Shown here: positions 44,747 to 55,000 of the stretch, piece after piece
How the letters are laid out: every line of letters starts with the position of its first letter
Numbering within the stretch: the stretch's first letter is position 1
From: Rhizoctonia solani
Lineage: Eukaryota > Basidiomycota > Agaricomycetes > Cantharellales > Ceratobasidiaceae
Direction of reading: 5' to 3'
Assembly (NCBI RefSeq): GCF_016906535.1
Contig: NC_057370.1
Location: forward strand, 620,001 to 684,000
Length of the DNA: 64,000 bases
The notes under the pieces: generated by a model
The model's database searches: none
What the model saw: the letters and a program-made list of their open reading frames with translations, nothing else
What the model was told of the DNA's origin: nothing
Made by a program: the position numbers and the translations under genes

Positions 44747-45491
44747 AGAGGGAAAATAGGAAATCAACAAGTCTCTACCAAGAGAGGGAGTATGAAGCAT
44801 GACATTGCTCTGGAATCAATCATGACTTTACCTTGGAAGGGCTTAGCTGTATAACTAGATTTAGGAGATTTAGGAGATTCACATGCATCTGCTGAGAATG
44901 ACACATGTATTTGAGATGAATTGTATAGCAACAAGATTTCAAGGTCATTATTTACATGGTGCAAATCTGCAAGCATACAGCCAAGTGCCTTACTCCTTAG
45001 CCAATCTTGGCTTGTCTTTTTCCCAACTCCTCTTCATCAGAAACAACTTCAAATCTGTTTTCTTCCTTTGGCCTTTCACATGTCCAATTTACACTGGCAT
45101 CATGCCCTGACAATGGCTTGGAAGGACAGTTGCATGCAAAATGACCTTTTCCACTGCATATATGCCAGATAATGCCAGCAAATCCTTTGCAATCTGGGTC
45201 CATAGGTCTGGGTCCCTTGGGGTCAGCAGCAGGGATAGGGATGGGGGCAAAGCAATAGGTTCAAATATGGTGGCAGCAGCAGGTGTCTTGTCTTTCTTGA
45301 GGGATGGGAAGGGAATCAGGGTATCTGTGGATTCTCCTTTTCATTTAACATTTGGCATGTTAACTGTGGTAGTGTGTACAATGAAGGTAATAGCACCTTT
45401 CTTGGCACAACAAGTAATTGGACCAATCATATACACATAGTCCCCCACATTGAGACAAGTCCAGGTAGCAGTGGAGCTGGAAGTTGGGGTG
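44747..45491 (-). pseudogene. Old family C: protease start and gag C-terminus
   Basis: Minus strand: a CCHC knuckle CHICSGKGHFACNCPSKPLS near 45150, then ERPKEENRFEVVSDEEELGK near 45040, then the pol start MLADLHHVNNDLEILLL (44976) and protease AKPFQGKVMIDSRAMSCFI, where DSGAT has become DSRAM. It corresponds to 49320-50000 of the young element C. The frame between gag and pol is similarly arranged. Cut on the left by the LTR G fragment and on the right by LTR D at 45492. Confidence 0.88.
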
Positions 45492-46253
45492 TGTCATACT
45501 CTAGAGGCATGACCACCTTGAAATCCACCAAGTCATAGAAAAGGTGATTATATGCACTATTTTCATGAAGACTTGTGGATAAATGCATTTTACCAAAATA
45601 AGCACTGAGTACTTGTTATGTCATCCAATCACATGAGCTTCAGTCATGTGATCTTGTTTTATTGTTTAGATTCATGTAACCTTATCTTTATTTTGATGTT
45701 TGTAACTGTATATAGTATTCCCCACCTTGGTTGAATATATAAGGAGGGTTCTGAGAACCTTAAGTCTCAGAAATCAACCTCTTATCCCTCCAACACTACT
45801 GCCCTGTCCTGGATATGGTCACATGCCCAGTACAAGTGGTTGCATGCTGGCCCAAGCCCAAATCTGGGGGGTAGCAGGTGTAAGCATGGGTTGTCAGCAG
45901 AGAAGTAATAGGGCTCTATGGCTTAGTGGTCAAGCTGGTTCAATTCCAGCTAGTTCTACTTTCCTCTGTTTATGACATTCATGTTATTCAGAACATCTAA
46001 TTATGTGCAAACAAAATAACAAAGTCATGTGATCTAAAGTCACCTAACTAAAATAAATAAGACACAGAATCATCTGACCTAAGGTCATGTGACCAGTCAA
46101 GATACAGTATAGGCACTGTGGCTACAGTAATTTAGTGCATATATCTGAATATACATCACTTAGAGAAATCACAGGAAAGAGTCCATAAATAAAATAGTGG
46201 AAAATCTGCATAAACTTGGGAAAGCATCATGGGTCATGAAAGGGAGTGGAAGT
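45492..46253 (+). repeat. LTR D with TRIM LTR and a reversed D-like tail
   Basis: LTR D starts TGTCATACTCTAGAGGCATG at 45492 and runs to CAACACTACTGCCC at 45804; a TRIM LTR occupies 45805-45977; 45978-46253 resembles LTR D in reverse (AACAAAGTCATGTGATC, GACCTAAGGTCATGTGACC). GGGTG occurs at 45487-45491 and again at about 46254-46258, consistent with a TSD of the whole block in the old C gag. A composite or rearranged insertion. Confidence 0.6.
45805..45977 (+). repeat. TRIM solo LTR, sense
   Basis: TGTCCTGGATATGGTCACAT to CTGTTTATGACA, 173 bp. It shows TATGGCTTAGTGGTCAAG directly followed by CTGGTTCAATTCCAGC: an A-box-like motif and a perfect T-arm-like hairpin with a seven-base loop TTCAATT. 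No TSD is seen since the right flank is a different sequence. Confidence 0.82.
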
Positions 46254-46385
46254 TGGGGTGGTAGTGACAGGGGAACAAGTGGTAGTAGATGGGACAGGTG
46301 GATTGGATAGGCAGGACAATTCAATATGATTCTCAATCTCCTCTGCCCTGTTGTGGATTTGTTGAGCTGTGGCATAACACCATTG
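46254..46385 (-). pseudogene. Old family C gag, middle piece
   Basis: Minus strand MSQWCYATAQQIHNRAEEIE then NHIELSCLSNPPVPST, matching MFQWCCATAQQVYDKAEEIA in the young C gag at about 49165. Flanked by the LTR D block on one side and the antisense A LTR on the other. It is one of five pieces of the old C gag-pol gene. Confidence 0.85.
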
Positions 46386-46390
46386 GGACA

Positions 46391-46949
46391 TGTTGTACGC
46401 CAACTGTAAGGTTGGGTACTTGCTAGTGGGAGGGTGCTTACAGCTGTACTACTACAGACAGTGCTTATCTAACTATCTATCTAGGCTATACTACTGTATC
46501 CTAAGCCACTTATGGCAACTACTATCTATCTACTGGTAATGCAAAGGGGCCAAAGGCCTGGAGGTGTGGTAGGTAAAGGTAAGGGGTGAGCATGGGAACT
46601 ACTGGTGGCCAGCTACTTAGCTGGCTTCTGATAACCTGTCTTGTGTTTGTGAGACAAGGTAAAATTGACTTGGGGTCTCCAAGCAATTTTCCTGCTGTTT
46701 ATATAACAAGGGAACTATCTACAGGGCAGTCTGTGCACATGAAAAAGAAGAATACATTTTGAAACAAGAAGCATGCTGTGGGCTGCACAGAAGTGTGAAT
46801 TACTCCTAAGCGCCCTTGGCACAGCATCTTGGCATAATAAGCGCCAAGATCATGTGATCAAAAAACATAAGATATTGAGTTTGTAAAAAATAGTAAAAAT
46901 ATTAGAAAATTTGTCCAAAGCCAGTGGTATATGTTTGGAGGTTGTAACA
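46391..46949 (-). repeat. Solo LTR, family A type, antisense in old C gag
   Basis: TGTTGTACGCCAACTGTAAG to GGAGGTTGTAACA, 559 bp; TSD GGACA at 46386-46390 and 46950-46954. Element C inserted only seven bases to the right of it, so its TSD overlaps that of C. Confidence 0.9.
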
Positions 46950-46956
46950 GGACATG

Positions 46957-47399
46957 TGTCATGACCTTCATTGGCATGACATAATTTTCTACTATTTTCT
47001 AACTTTTTTCCAAGATACTTTCCTTTTTTGGTATATATTTGACTCATCAAGATCATGTGACATATTTGATATATGATGTGAAATTGTAAATGACTTGTTG
47101 CTTTGTTCTGTTGGTTTCAATGTGGCTTCTCTCATGTATTTAAACCAGGTCAAGTTGCCGCTAAACAGCAAGACTTGACCTCTTTGTCAATTCACCTAAG
47201 TTCTTACCTACCCATTGCCCTGCTCCCTTGTTGAGCCTAGTGCACTTTACTTAAACATCACTTACCAGGCCTTTGTTGCCCTCTACCCTAAATCATACCC
47301 CCTGGGCCTCTGTTGCCCCTTGTGTTCTCATAGTCCATTGGTGATAGGGCCACGGACTTTAAACCTACTTGTATCATAGGTCCGAGCTTAGTTGTGACA
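46957..47399 (+). repeat. 5' LTR of element C
   Basis: TGTCATGACCTTCATTGGCA to GCTTAGTTGTGACA, 443 bp. It has GATCATGTGACATATTTG where the 3' LTR has GATCACGTGAC, and TCCGAGC where the 3' LTR has TCCAAGC: each copy has lost a different CpG. TATTTAAACC near 47139 is TATA-like. Confidence 0.92.
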
Positions 47400-47879
47400 C
47401 TAGGTCAAGTCTTTTTACACTTGTACTCTTGTCAACAAACAAGAACTGCGCTTAGATAAGCACCAAAGCCCAAAACAGTATCACATCATAGCCCCTGTGT
47501 CATAATCAAAGACAGGAATACGAGTACCAGTACAGTTGCAGGATAGCCCTTTGCCAGCAATTGTCCGCATACCAAGGTGTCCGCACCCTTAGCCATACGC
47601 TGTTAGTCAGCCAAACCACTGCTTACTAAAAACCTGATTGATAATCACGCTTGTACACAGCTGCTGATATCATTATAAGGATAGTTTAACGCTAGTGGGA
47701 ACGCAAACAGTTAGTATTTTAGCGCTATAAATCCGTTTTTATCTATCTGATCAAGTACCAATTTATATCGGGAACGCACTTTAGTGTTCGATTTTCTAGA
47801 TCTTATTCTTTTTGCCATCTTTTGGCCCTACTCCATTGTCACTTGATACCTCTACCTCGAAAAAACCCTTCTTGACGTC
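47400..47879 (+). other. Leader of element C
   Basis: Untranslated leader between the 5' LTR and the first coding sequence. No primer-binding site complementary to a tRNA end is obvious right after the LTR (CTAGGTCAAGTC), so a self-priming or unusual primer is possible. CG dinucleotides are frequent here, another sign of youth. Confidence 0.5.
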
Positions 47880-48271
47880 AATCACATCCTATCAGGGCAA
47901 ATTGAGAACCTTGAAGAGCATATTGCCCAGATTGAAGAACCAGGCCTTGTCCAAAACATTGCAATTATAAAAAGCCATTGATCCTTTGCCAAACGCCTTA
48001 ATACTATATACGAAACTGAGGCGCAAGAACATAGGAATCTGATTGCAAACCTTGAAGCCCATAATTGCGACCTTGCTCTAACCATTGAAGAGCAAGAAAG
48101 GCTTATTGAGGAAAAAGATAGACTATTAGTAGAAAAAGAAATCGAGCTTGACAATCTTCATACATCAATCCAAGACGCCACCCAAGATGGAAGGGGACGC
48201 ATCCACTATTACTGGGATTACGAGTTTTTTGCAGTATTGCACAACAACGCCTGGTTTGGGCGCAATGGCAG
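47880..48271 (+). pseudogene. Coiled-coil ORF overlapping the gag start of element C
   Basis: In the frame of pol (frame 3) the sequence reads QIENLEEHIAQIEEPGLVQN, a stop near 47980, then AQEHRNLIANLEAHNCDLAL, TIEEQERLIEEKDRLLVEK and EIELDNLHTSIQDATQDGRG, passing the gag ATG in another frame. The old C copy encodes a similar series (LALTIKEQEHCIEEKDRALV, IELDNIHTSIQDITQDGKG) at 54825-55000 on the minus strand. The protein sequence is conserved between copies, so it was translated. It may be the true N-terminus of Gag joined by a frameshift or splice, or a separate small protein. Confidence 0.55.
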
Positions 48272-49788
48272 GGACTAATCTAATCTCTCCCCAAATACAA
48301 TCAGGGTGGTCTGCCCCATCTTCTCGAACCCACACTCCTGCTCCTGCAGCTGTGCTGCCTCATGTATATTCCCCAATGTCTTTTGATCACATGTCCAATT
48401 GTGAATTGTTGAATATGGTTGCCCAAAACATGATTATTTTAAAAAAAGAATTCTCTCAACTACAAGGATCCTATGACGCGCAACATGATCAAATTGCGTT
48501 GTTAAGGGCAGAATTAGAGGAACATTGGGAGCAATTGCGTAATCAACATATATTTTATTCCAACCAAATCCAAGGAGCGGCTGCTTCCATACAAGCTGTG
48601 CAAGACCAGCTTATTCATCTTTCCCCTTCTTGTTCCACAGCTCCTCCACCTCCACCTGCTGGCACTAGCACATCCACCTCCACCAATCCCCCACCTGCTC
48701 CTACATCTTCTAATTCAGATCTAAAGTTTGCCAAGCCCAACAAGTTTGGCGGTAAAAAAGAAGATGCCCTCAACTTTATTATTGCCTGTCAAGCGTATAT
48801 AAGGGCAAAAGGAGCTAATAGATCCCACAAGGAGAAAATATTGTGGGTCACGTCTTATTTTGAAGGTGCAGCAGAAGATTGGGTACGCCCCTATAAGGAG
48901 AGGAAGGTGTTCAGAGGAGAAGCAGTTCCATTATTGGAAAACATTGACATATTCTGGGCCAAATTTACTAAACATTACGTGGACACAAATCGTGATGAGA
49001 AGTACCGCCAGAAATGGAACAACTTGCGGCAAAAGGCTTCAGTTCAAGAGTACACTCAAGAATTCCAACAATACTCAGTGTCCTTGGGCTACAGTGACAA
49101 AACCTTGCGTGACAAATATTACAATGGCCTTAAAAATGACATCAAGGACATCATGCTCTCCACCATGTTCCAATGGTGTTGCGCCACGGCTCAGCAAGTC
49201 TATGATAAGGCAGAGGAGATTGCAAATCATATTGAATCCACTTGCCTGTCTAATCTGTTGGTTTCCACTATTTGCGCCCCTGCCTCTGCTGTCCCCACTT
49301 CTGCTTCCAGTCCCACTCCCACTTGCACTTGTCTCAATGTGGGAGATAATGTGTACATGATTGATCCCACCACTTGTCGCGCCAAGAAAGGTGCTATCAC
49401 TTCCATTGTTTGTACAACCTCCGGCAACATGCCAAATGTTAGGTGGAACAGAGAAACCAAGGACACTATGATTCCCTTCCCATCTCTAAAAAAGGATGAG
49501 CGCCCTGCTGCCGCTGCCCCAGTAAAACCTATTGTTGCCCCTGTCCCTGTTTTAGCTTCAAATTCTAAGGGCCCAGGCCCCATGGACCTTGATGGAAGGG
49601 GCTTCACAAATCTCACCTGTCATGTATGCGGCGGTAAAGGCCACTTTGCACGCAATTGTCCCTCAAAACCCATGTCTGGACATGTGGCTAACGTCAAATG
49701 GTCTTGGGAAAGGCCTAAAGAAGAAAATCGGATTGAAGTTGTCTCTGATGAGGAGGAGTTGGGAAAAGGAAAAGCCAAGGCCGACTAA
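48187..49788 (+). CDS. gag of element C
   Basis: Gag structural protein, 533 codons from MEGDASTITGITSFLQYCTT to TAA at 49786-49788. An upstream in-frame ATG exists at 48148; I prefer 48187 because the old copy is also colinear from MERGAFSTTG. Domains: N-terminal region with MSNCELLNMVAQNMIILKKE, a coiled coil (about residues 80-150), Pro/Thr-rich linker, retrotransposon gag core (FGGKKEDALNFIIACQAYI... FEGAAEDWVRPYKERK ... YRQKWNNLRQKASVQEYTQE), a Pro/Ala linker and an intact CCHC knuckle CHVCGGKGHFARNC near 49618. It ends in acidic VVSDEEELGKGKAKAD. The frame is fully open, so a Gag protein may still be made. Pol follows 20 bases later in a different frame. Confidence 0.9.
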   Translation: MEGDASTITGITSFLQYCTTTPGLGAMAGTNLISPQIQSGWSAPSSRTHTPAPAAVLPHVYSPMSFDHMSNCELLNMVAQNMIILKKEFSQLQGSYDAQHDQIALLRAELEEHWEQLRNQHIFYSNQIQGAAASIQAVQDQLIHLSPSCSTAPPPPPAGTSTSTSTNPPPAPTSSNSDLKFAKPNKFGGKKEDALNFIIACQAYIRAKGANRSHKEKILWVTSYFEGAAEDWVRPYKERKVFRGEAVPLLENIDIFWAKFTKHYVDTNRDEKYRQKWNNLRQKASVQEYTQEFQQYSVSLGYSDKTLRDKYYNGLKNDIKDIMLSTMFQWCCATAQQVYDKAEEIANHIESTCLSNLLVSTICAPASAVPTSASSPTPTCTCLNVGDNVYMIDPTTCRAKKGAITSIVCTTSGNMPNVRWNRETKDTMIPFPSLKKDERPAAAAPVKPIVAPVPVLASNSKGPGPMDLDGRGFTNLTCHVCGGKGHFARNCPSKPMSGHVANVKWSWERPKEENRIEVVSDEEELGKGKAKAD

Positions 49789-49808
49789 GGAGTAAGGCAC
49801 TTGGCTGT

Positions 49809-52800
49809 ATGCTCGCGGATTTGCACCATGTAAACAACAATCTTGAAATATTCTCATTATGTAATTCCTCTCAAATATATGCATTGTTTACTGCAAATCC
49901 GTGTGAATCTCCTAAAACTCAAAAATCAAGCTTCTTGGCTAAACCTTTTCAGGGGAAAGCCATGATTGACTCAGGAGCAACTTCTTGCTTCATCCACCCT
50001 TGCTTAGTAGAAACATATCGACTTCCCGCTTATCAACATCAAATTCCAAAAAAACTATGTGTCATAGATGGCAGAGAAATTGACTCTGGCCAAATCACCC
50101 ATTTTACGCGCTTCAAGTGTACCATTGGCAGTCATACGGAAGAATTAGAATGCCACATTTCAAACATTGGCAATCATCAACTAGTTCTAGGAATGTCATG
50201 GCTGAAAAAGCACAATCCCCAGATTTCATGGGAAAAGCACACTCTTGTTTTCAACTTGTTATACTGTTCCAATAATTGTTTATTGGTACCTACTGTCTTG
50301 GAACTTAAGGCAACAGAAGGAATCCCTATCCCCTATCAGGAATTTTCCAAGGTCTTTTCTGAGGAAGAATCATCCAAATTGCCACCCCATTGCCCTTATG
50401 ATATTGCTATTGAGTTGCTTCCTGACGCAAAACCCCGGCATGGCCCCATATATAGTTTAGGCCCAAGGGAAGATGCAGAACTGAAGCAAACCATAGAAAA
50501 ACAACTTAAGGCCGGTCTGATTTGTCCCTCCAAATCCCCTATGGCTTCTCCAATTCTATTTGTCAAAAAGAAGAATGGAAAACTACGCATGTGTGTGGAC
50601 TATTGACGCCTGAACAGCATGACCAAAAAGAACGTATATCCCTTACCTTTGCCACAGAACCTTATTGAAAAGTTACAAGGCGCCAAGATCTTTAGTAAAT
50701 TTGATCTCAAGGCAGGATATAATTTAGTCCGGATCAAAGAAGGCAACAAATGGAAAACAGCCTTCAAGACAAAATATGGACTATTCAAGTACTTGGTTAT
50801 GCCCTTTGGGTTAACAAATGCGCCGGCGGCTTTTCAAGATATGATGAACAAGATATTCAGGGATCTTCTGGATGTTTATGTCATTATATACCTGGATGAT
50901 ATCCTAGTCTTCTCCCTGAATGAAAGAGATCATGAAAACCATGTTTGGGAAGTATTAAAAAGGCTACAAGACAACAATCTCTTCTGCAATATTGAAAAAT
51001 GTCACTTCCATGTCAAAAAAATTGATTACCTGGGATTTATCATATCAGAATTTGGCATAGAGGTGGATCAATCCAAAGTCACGGATGCAATGAACTGGTC
51101 AACGCCTAAGAATGTCAAAAACATTCAAGAATTCTTAGGATTTGTAAATTTTTATAGACAATTTATCCCCAATTTTGGTAACATGGCACAACCCCTATAC
51201 AATTTGCTCAAAAAAGACAGCCTATGGGAATGGGAATCAGCGGAACAACAATCCTTTGACGGTCTAAAGAAATGCCTTACTTCAGCGCCATTGCTCTTAC
51301 AGCCGGACACAACAAAACAGTTTTACATAGAATGCAACGCATTGGACTATGCCACTGGAGCTATACTATCCCAACGTAACCCTGAAGGGAAACTGGCTCC
51401 AGTAGCCTATCTATCCAAGTCACTATCTCCAGCCAAGAAAAATTATGACATATTTGACAAGGAATTATTGGTGGTCATTAGGGCATTTAAAGAATGGCGC
51501 CATTTACTGGAAGGATCAGAATTACCAATCCAAGTTCTAACAGATCATAAGAATTTGGAGTATTTTTCTATGTCACAATCCCTGAACAAGTGTCAGATCC
51601 AATGGGCAAATTTCCTAGTAGATTACAACTTCCAAATTATCTACAGGCCAGGAGCACAAAACAAGAAGGCGGATATCCTTTCAAGACATTACAATTTGGT
51701 ACCCCTTGAAGGGGGGGTAGAGAACCAAGTTCTCCTGAAACCGGAACTTTTTATTTCATCAATCACACCAGACCAAGAAATTAATGATTTGATTGGCAAA
51801 GCAATCTATGAGGACAACCGTCTTAAAGAGATCTTGTACAAACTCCAGAACAAGGAAAAGGTCACAGATTGGGAATTAAAAGAAGGATTACTATGGCATC
51901 AAGGGAAAATCTTTGTACCTAAGGACAACACCATCAGGAACCTCATCTTGGAATCTAGACATGACGCGTTAGCTGCAGGACACCCAGGACAAGCTAGAAC
52001 ATTAGAGCTTGTCTCCAGGAATTACTACTGGCCATCTCTAAAAAAGTTTGTCAACTCATATGTCAGTCACTGCAAAACCTGCATTAGGTCCAAACCAACA
52101 AACCAAGCACCTATAGGCCTGTTGAAACCACTGCAAATTCCAGAAAGACCTTGGGAAGACATTGCCTACAACATGATTGTAGGACTACCTATTTCAGAAG
52201 GCTTTGACGCAATCCTCACTGTCATTGACCGATTCTCAAAAATGGTTCATTTCATTCCCACCCAATCCACGGCGTCTGCTATTGACATTGCCAACTTGTT
52301 CATCACGTATGTTTGGAAGTTACACGGATTACCCAAAAGTACAGTCTCAGACAGAGGGCCTACATTCAACGCCAAGTTCATTTGCCATCTTTATAAGAGA
52401 CTAGATATCAAGCCAACATATTCTACGGCATATCACCCTCAAACAGATGGCCAGACCAAACGCATACAGAGAGAAGCCAAGATCTTTATACGCATGTTTG
52501 GAAATCATTGCCAATCAGATTGGGTATCATTACTACCCTTGGCCAAATTTGCTTTGAACAACTTAAAGCAAACTTCCACTGGCAAATCCCCATTCCAAAT
52601 ATGTTACGGCTATAATCCAAGATTCTCAGTAGGCCAGAAATCAGATGAAGTAGTACCCAATGCAGACGAGCACGCAGTATTCCTGGAGAAAGGCTACAAT
52701 GAAGTCAAAGCAGCACTCTCCTTGTCACAGGAAAGGATGAAGCACTTCTATGATCAATGCCATAGGAAAGAAGAAGAAATCCAAGTAGGGGATAAAGCCT

Positions 52801-53227
52801 GGTTGAGTCATCAGAATATATCCACCAACAGACCATCCATGAAGCTTAGCCACAAAAACTAGGCCCTTACCTGGTGATTGAGAAAATTGGGTTGCATGCC
52901 TATAAATTGCAACTACCTCATACAATGCGCATACACCCAGTTTTCCACATCAATCTTCTGACAAAATTCCATCCTGATCCTCATGGGCGCAACCCTCCTC
53001 AACCTGCACCAGTTATCACAGAAGAAGGTGAAGAGGAATATGAAGTAGAAAGAATTCTGGACAGTAAATGGAAAGGATGCGGTAAAGCAGGAAAATTGTG
53101 GTACTTGATCAAATGGAAGGGATATGATGAAGGGAGTAATTCATGGGAACCAGTGGATAATGTGGATAATGCTCAAGAAGTAATAGAGGAGTTTCACAAG
53201 GAAAACCCTGATGCAGTTGGAGCTTGA
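49809..53227 (+). pseudogene. pol of element C with chromodomain
   Basis: Starts MLADLHHVNNNLEIFSLC. Protease AMIDSGATSCFIHP near 49963; RT FSEEESSKLPPHCPYDIAIE to YLDDILVFS near 50893 (catalytic YLDD intact); RNase H near 51320; integrase AGHPGQARTLELVSRNYYWP, CKTCIRSK, AYNMIVGLP, SDRGPTFNAKF; chromodomain [13 protein letters not shown]...[18 protein letters not shown] to TGA at 53225-53227. Defects: TGA at 50604-50606 within VDY-RLN (CGA expected); RNase H first Asp replaced (ECNALD, AAC at 51336-51338); first integrase Asp is Asn (52170-52172); the integrase Glu is Lys (QTKRIQ, AAA at 52458-52460); frameshift near 52862. Most are CpG-type transitions. Between them the frame is open for 747 codons. 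Confidence 0.92.
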
Positions 53228-53238
53228 AGAGGGGGTAA

Positions 53239-53683
53239 TGTCATGACCTTCATTGGCATGACATAATTTTCTACTATTTTCTAACTTTTTTCCAAGATAC
53301 TTTCCTTTTTTGGTATATATTTATGACTCATCAAGATCACGTGACATATTTGATATATGATGTGAAATTGTAAATGACTTGTTGTTTTGTTCTGTTGGTT
53401 TCAATGTGGCTTCTCTCATGTATTTAAACCAGGTCAAGTTGCCGCTAAACAGCAAGACTTGACCTCTTTGTCAATTCACCTAAGTTCTTACCTACCCATT
53501 GCCCTGCTCCCTTGTTGAGCCTAGTGCACTTTACTTAAACATCACTTACCAGGCCTTTGTTGCCCTCTACCCTAAATCATACCCCCTGGGCCTCTGTTGC
53601 CCCTTGTGTTCTCATAGTCCATTGGTGATAGGGCCACGGACTTTAAACCTACTTGTATCATAGGTCCAAGCTTAGTTGTGACA
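53239..53683 (+). repeat. 3' LTR of element C
   Basis: TGTCATGACCTTCATTGGCA to GCTTAGTTGTGACA, 445 bp, followed by ACATG. It retains GATCACGTGAC. Nearly identical to the 5' LTR. Confidence 0.93.
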
Positions 53684-53688
53684 ACATG

Positions 53689-55000
53689 GCAGACAGCATA
53701 TTATCCTTGATCTCTTTGTTGAGACTGTTGTAGCATTTGTCACAAAGAGTCTCATTGCTGTAACCAAGGGAAACAGAATATTATTGAAATATGCAAGTAT
53801 ACTCCTGCACAGAATATTTTTGTTGCAGGTTATTCCATTTTTGTCAATATTTCTCATTGCAATTTGTGTCTGTATAATGCTTAGTAAACTGAGCCCAAGG
53901 ATTGTCAATATCATCCAACAATGGTACTGCTTCTCCTCTAAAGATTTTCCTCTCCTTATATGGCCTAATTCATTCAGCTGCTGCTCCTTCCAAGTAAGAT
54001 GTAATCCACAAGATTGTTTCTTCTGTAGATTGATTAGCCCCATTTGTACTCAGATAAGCCTGACACATGATGAGAAAATTAAGCACATCCTCCTCCTTGC
54101 CACTAACCATATCAGGTTTAGTAAATTTTAATTCTGATGCACCAGAAGGTATGGATGCAGCATTGGAGGTGGAGGTGGTACAAGACATTGGAGAGCAGCA
54201 CTTGATAACTGGGTTTGGACTCCTTGAATTGAATTGACTGCCCCTTGGAGTTGATCTGCATAATGATTATTCCATTGGGTTGACTGGTTGCAATGTGTCA
54301 TAAACAGAGGAAAATAGAACTAGCCAGAATCAAACCAGCTTGACCACTAAGCCATAGAGCCCTATTATTCCCTTGCTGACAACCCATGATTACACCTGCT
54401 ACCCCCAAAGTTTGGGCTTGGGCCAGCATGCAACCACTTGTACTGGTCATGTGACCATGTCCAGGACACAGTGCTCTTGCAACTTCACCCTCATCAGCAC
54501 AATTTAATCATGCTGCACTTGATAAGCCCCTTTTAATTGAGAAGACTCTTTTTTTTAGTACAATCATATTGTGGGCTATCATTTCAACCAGGTTGCAATT
54601 GATAATATTATCATACATGACAGGGGAAGGTACATAAGAGGGGTCAGCCTCAGGAGCAGGAGTGGGGGTACAAGAGGAAGTGGGAGTCCAGGCAATAGGA
54701 GTAGTTGCTCCTGGTACTGGGCAGCTAGGCATGTCTGTCATGCCCAAACCAGGTTCTATCATGGGCAATTGCCCAATACTCTCAGTCCCAGTAGTACTGA
54801 ATGCACCCCTTTCCATCTTGAGTGATGTCTTGGATAGAGGTGTGGATGTTGTCTAACTCAATTCCTTTTTTGACTAAAGCCCTATCTTTTTCCTCAATGC
54901 AGTGTTCTTGCTCTTTGATAGTAAGAGCTAAATTTTTGTTGTTTGACTTGAGGTTTGCAATAAGGTTTTTTGTTCTTGAATGTCAGCCTTTTATATGTTA
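53689..55000 (-). pseudogene. Old family C gag N-terminal half, with TRIM LTR
   Basis: Minus strand from 55000: coiled-coil frame LALTIKEQEHCIEEKDRALV, then gag MERGAFSTTGTESIGQLPMI (54816) with NLVEMIAHNMIVLKKR; a TRIM LTR at 54296-54468; then SELKFTKPDMVSGKEEDVLN and FLIMCQAYLSTNGANQSTEE at 54188 downward, and the gag core to 53689 where the young element C sits. It aligns piece by piece with 48040-49170 of the young copy, but is about a third diverged at protein level, so these are different subfamilies. Multiple frameshifts are present. Confidence 0.85.
54296..54468 (-). repeat. TRIM solo LTR in old C gag
   Basis: TGTCATAAACAGAGGAAAAT to CATGTCCAGGACA, 173 bp. Flanks CAATG (54291-54295) and CAGTG (54469-54473) match at four of five bases and are probably a decayed TSD. 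The tRNA-like module is on the minus strand. Confidence 0.85.

Larger units (their letters stand above)
46957..53683 (+). mobile_element. Gypsy/chromovirus element C, young full-length copy
   Basis: 6,727 bp with LTRs 46957-47399 and 53239-53683 and TSD ACATG at 46952-46956 and 53684-53688. By eye the LTRs differ by about three substitutions and one 2-bp indel, so insertion is recent compared with A and B. Internal order: leader, coiled-coil ORF, gag, protease, RT, RNase H, integrase, chromodomain, polypurine tract GAAGAGGGGG (about 53226-53235). It sits antisense in the gag of an older member of its own family. Despite youth it has a stop in pol, altered RNase H and integrase active sites and a late frameshift. 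Confidence 0.93.
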
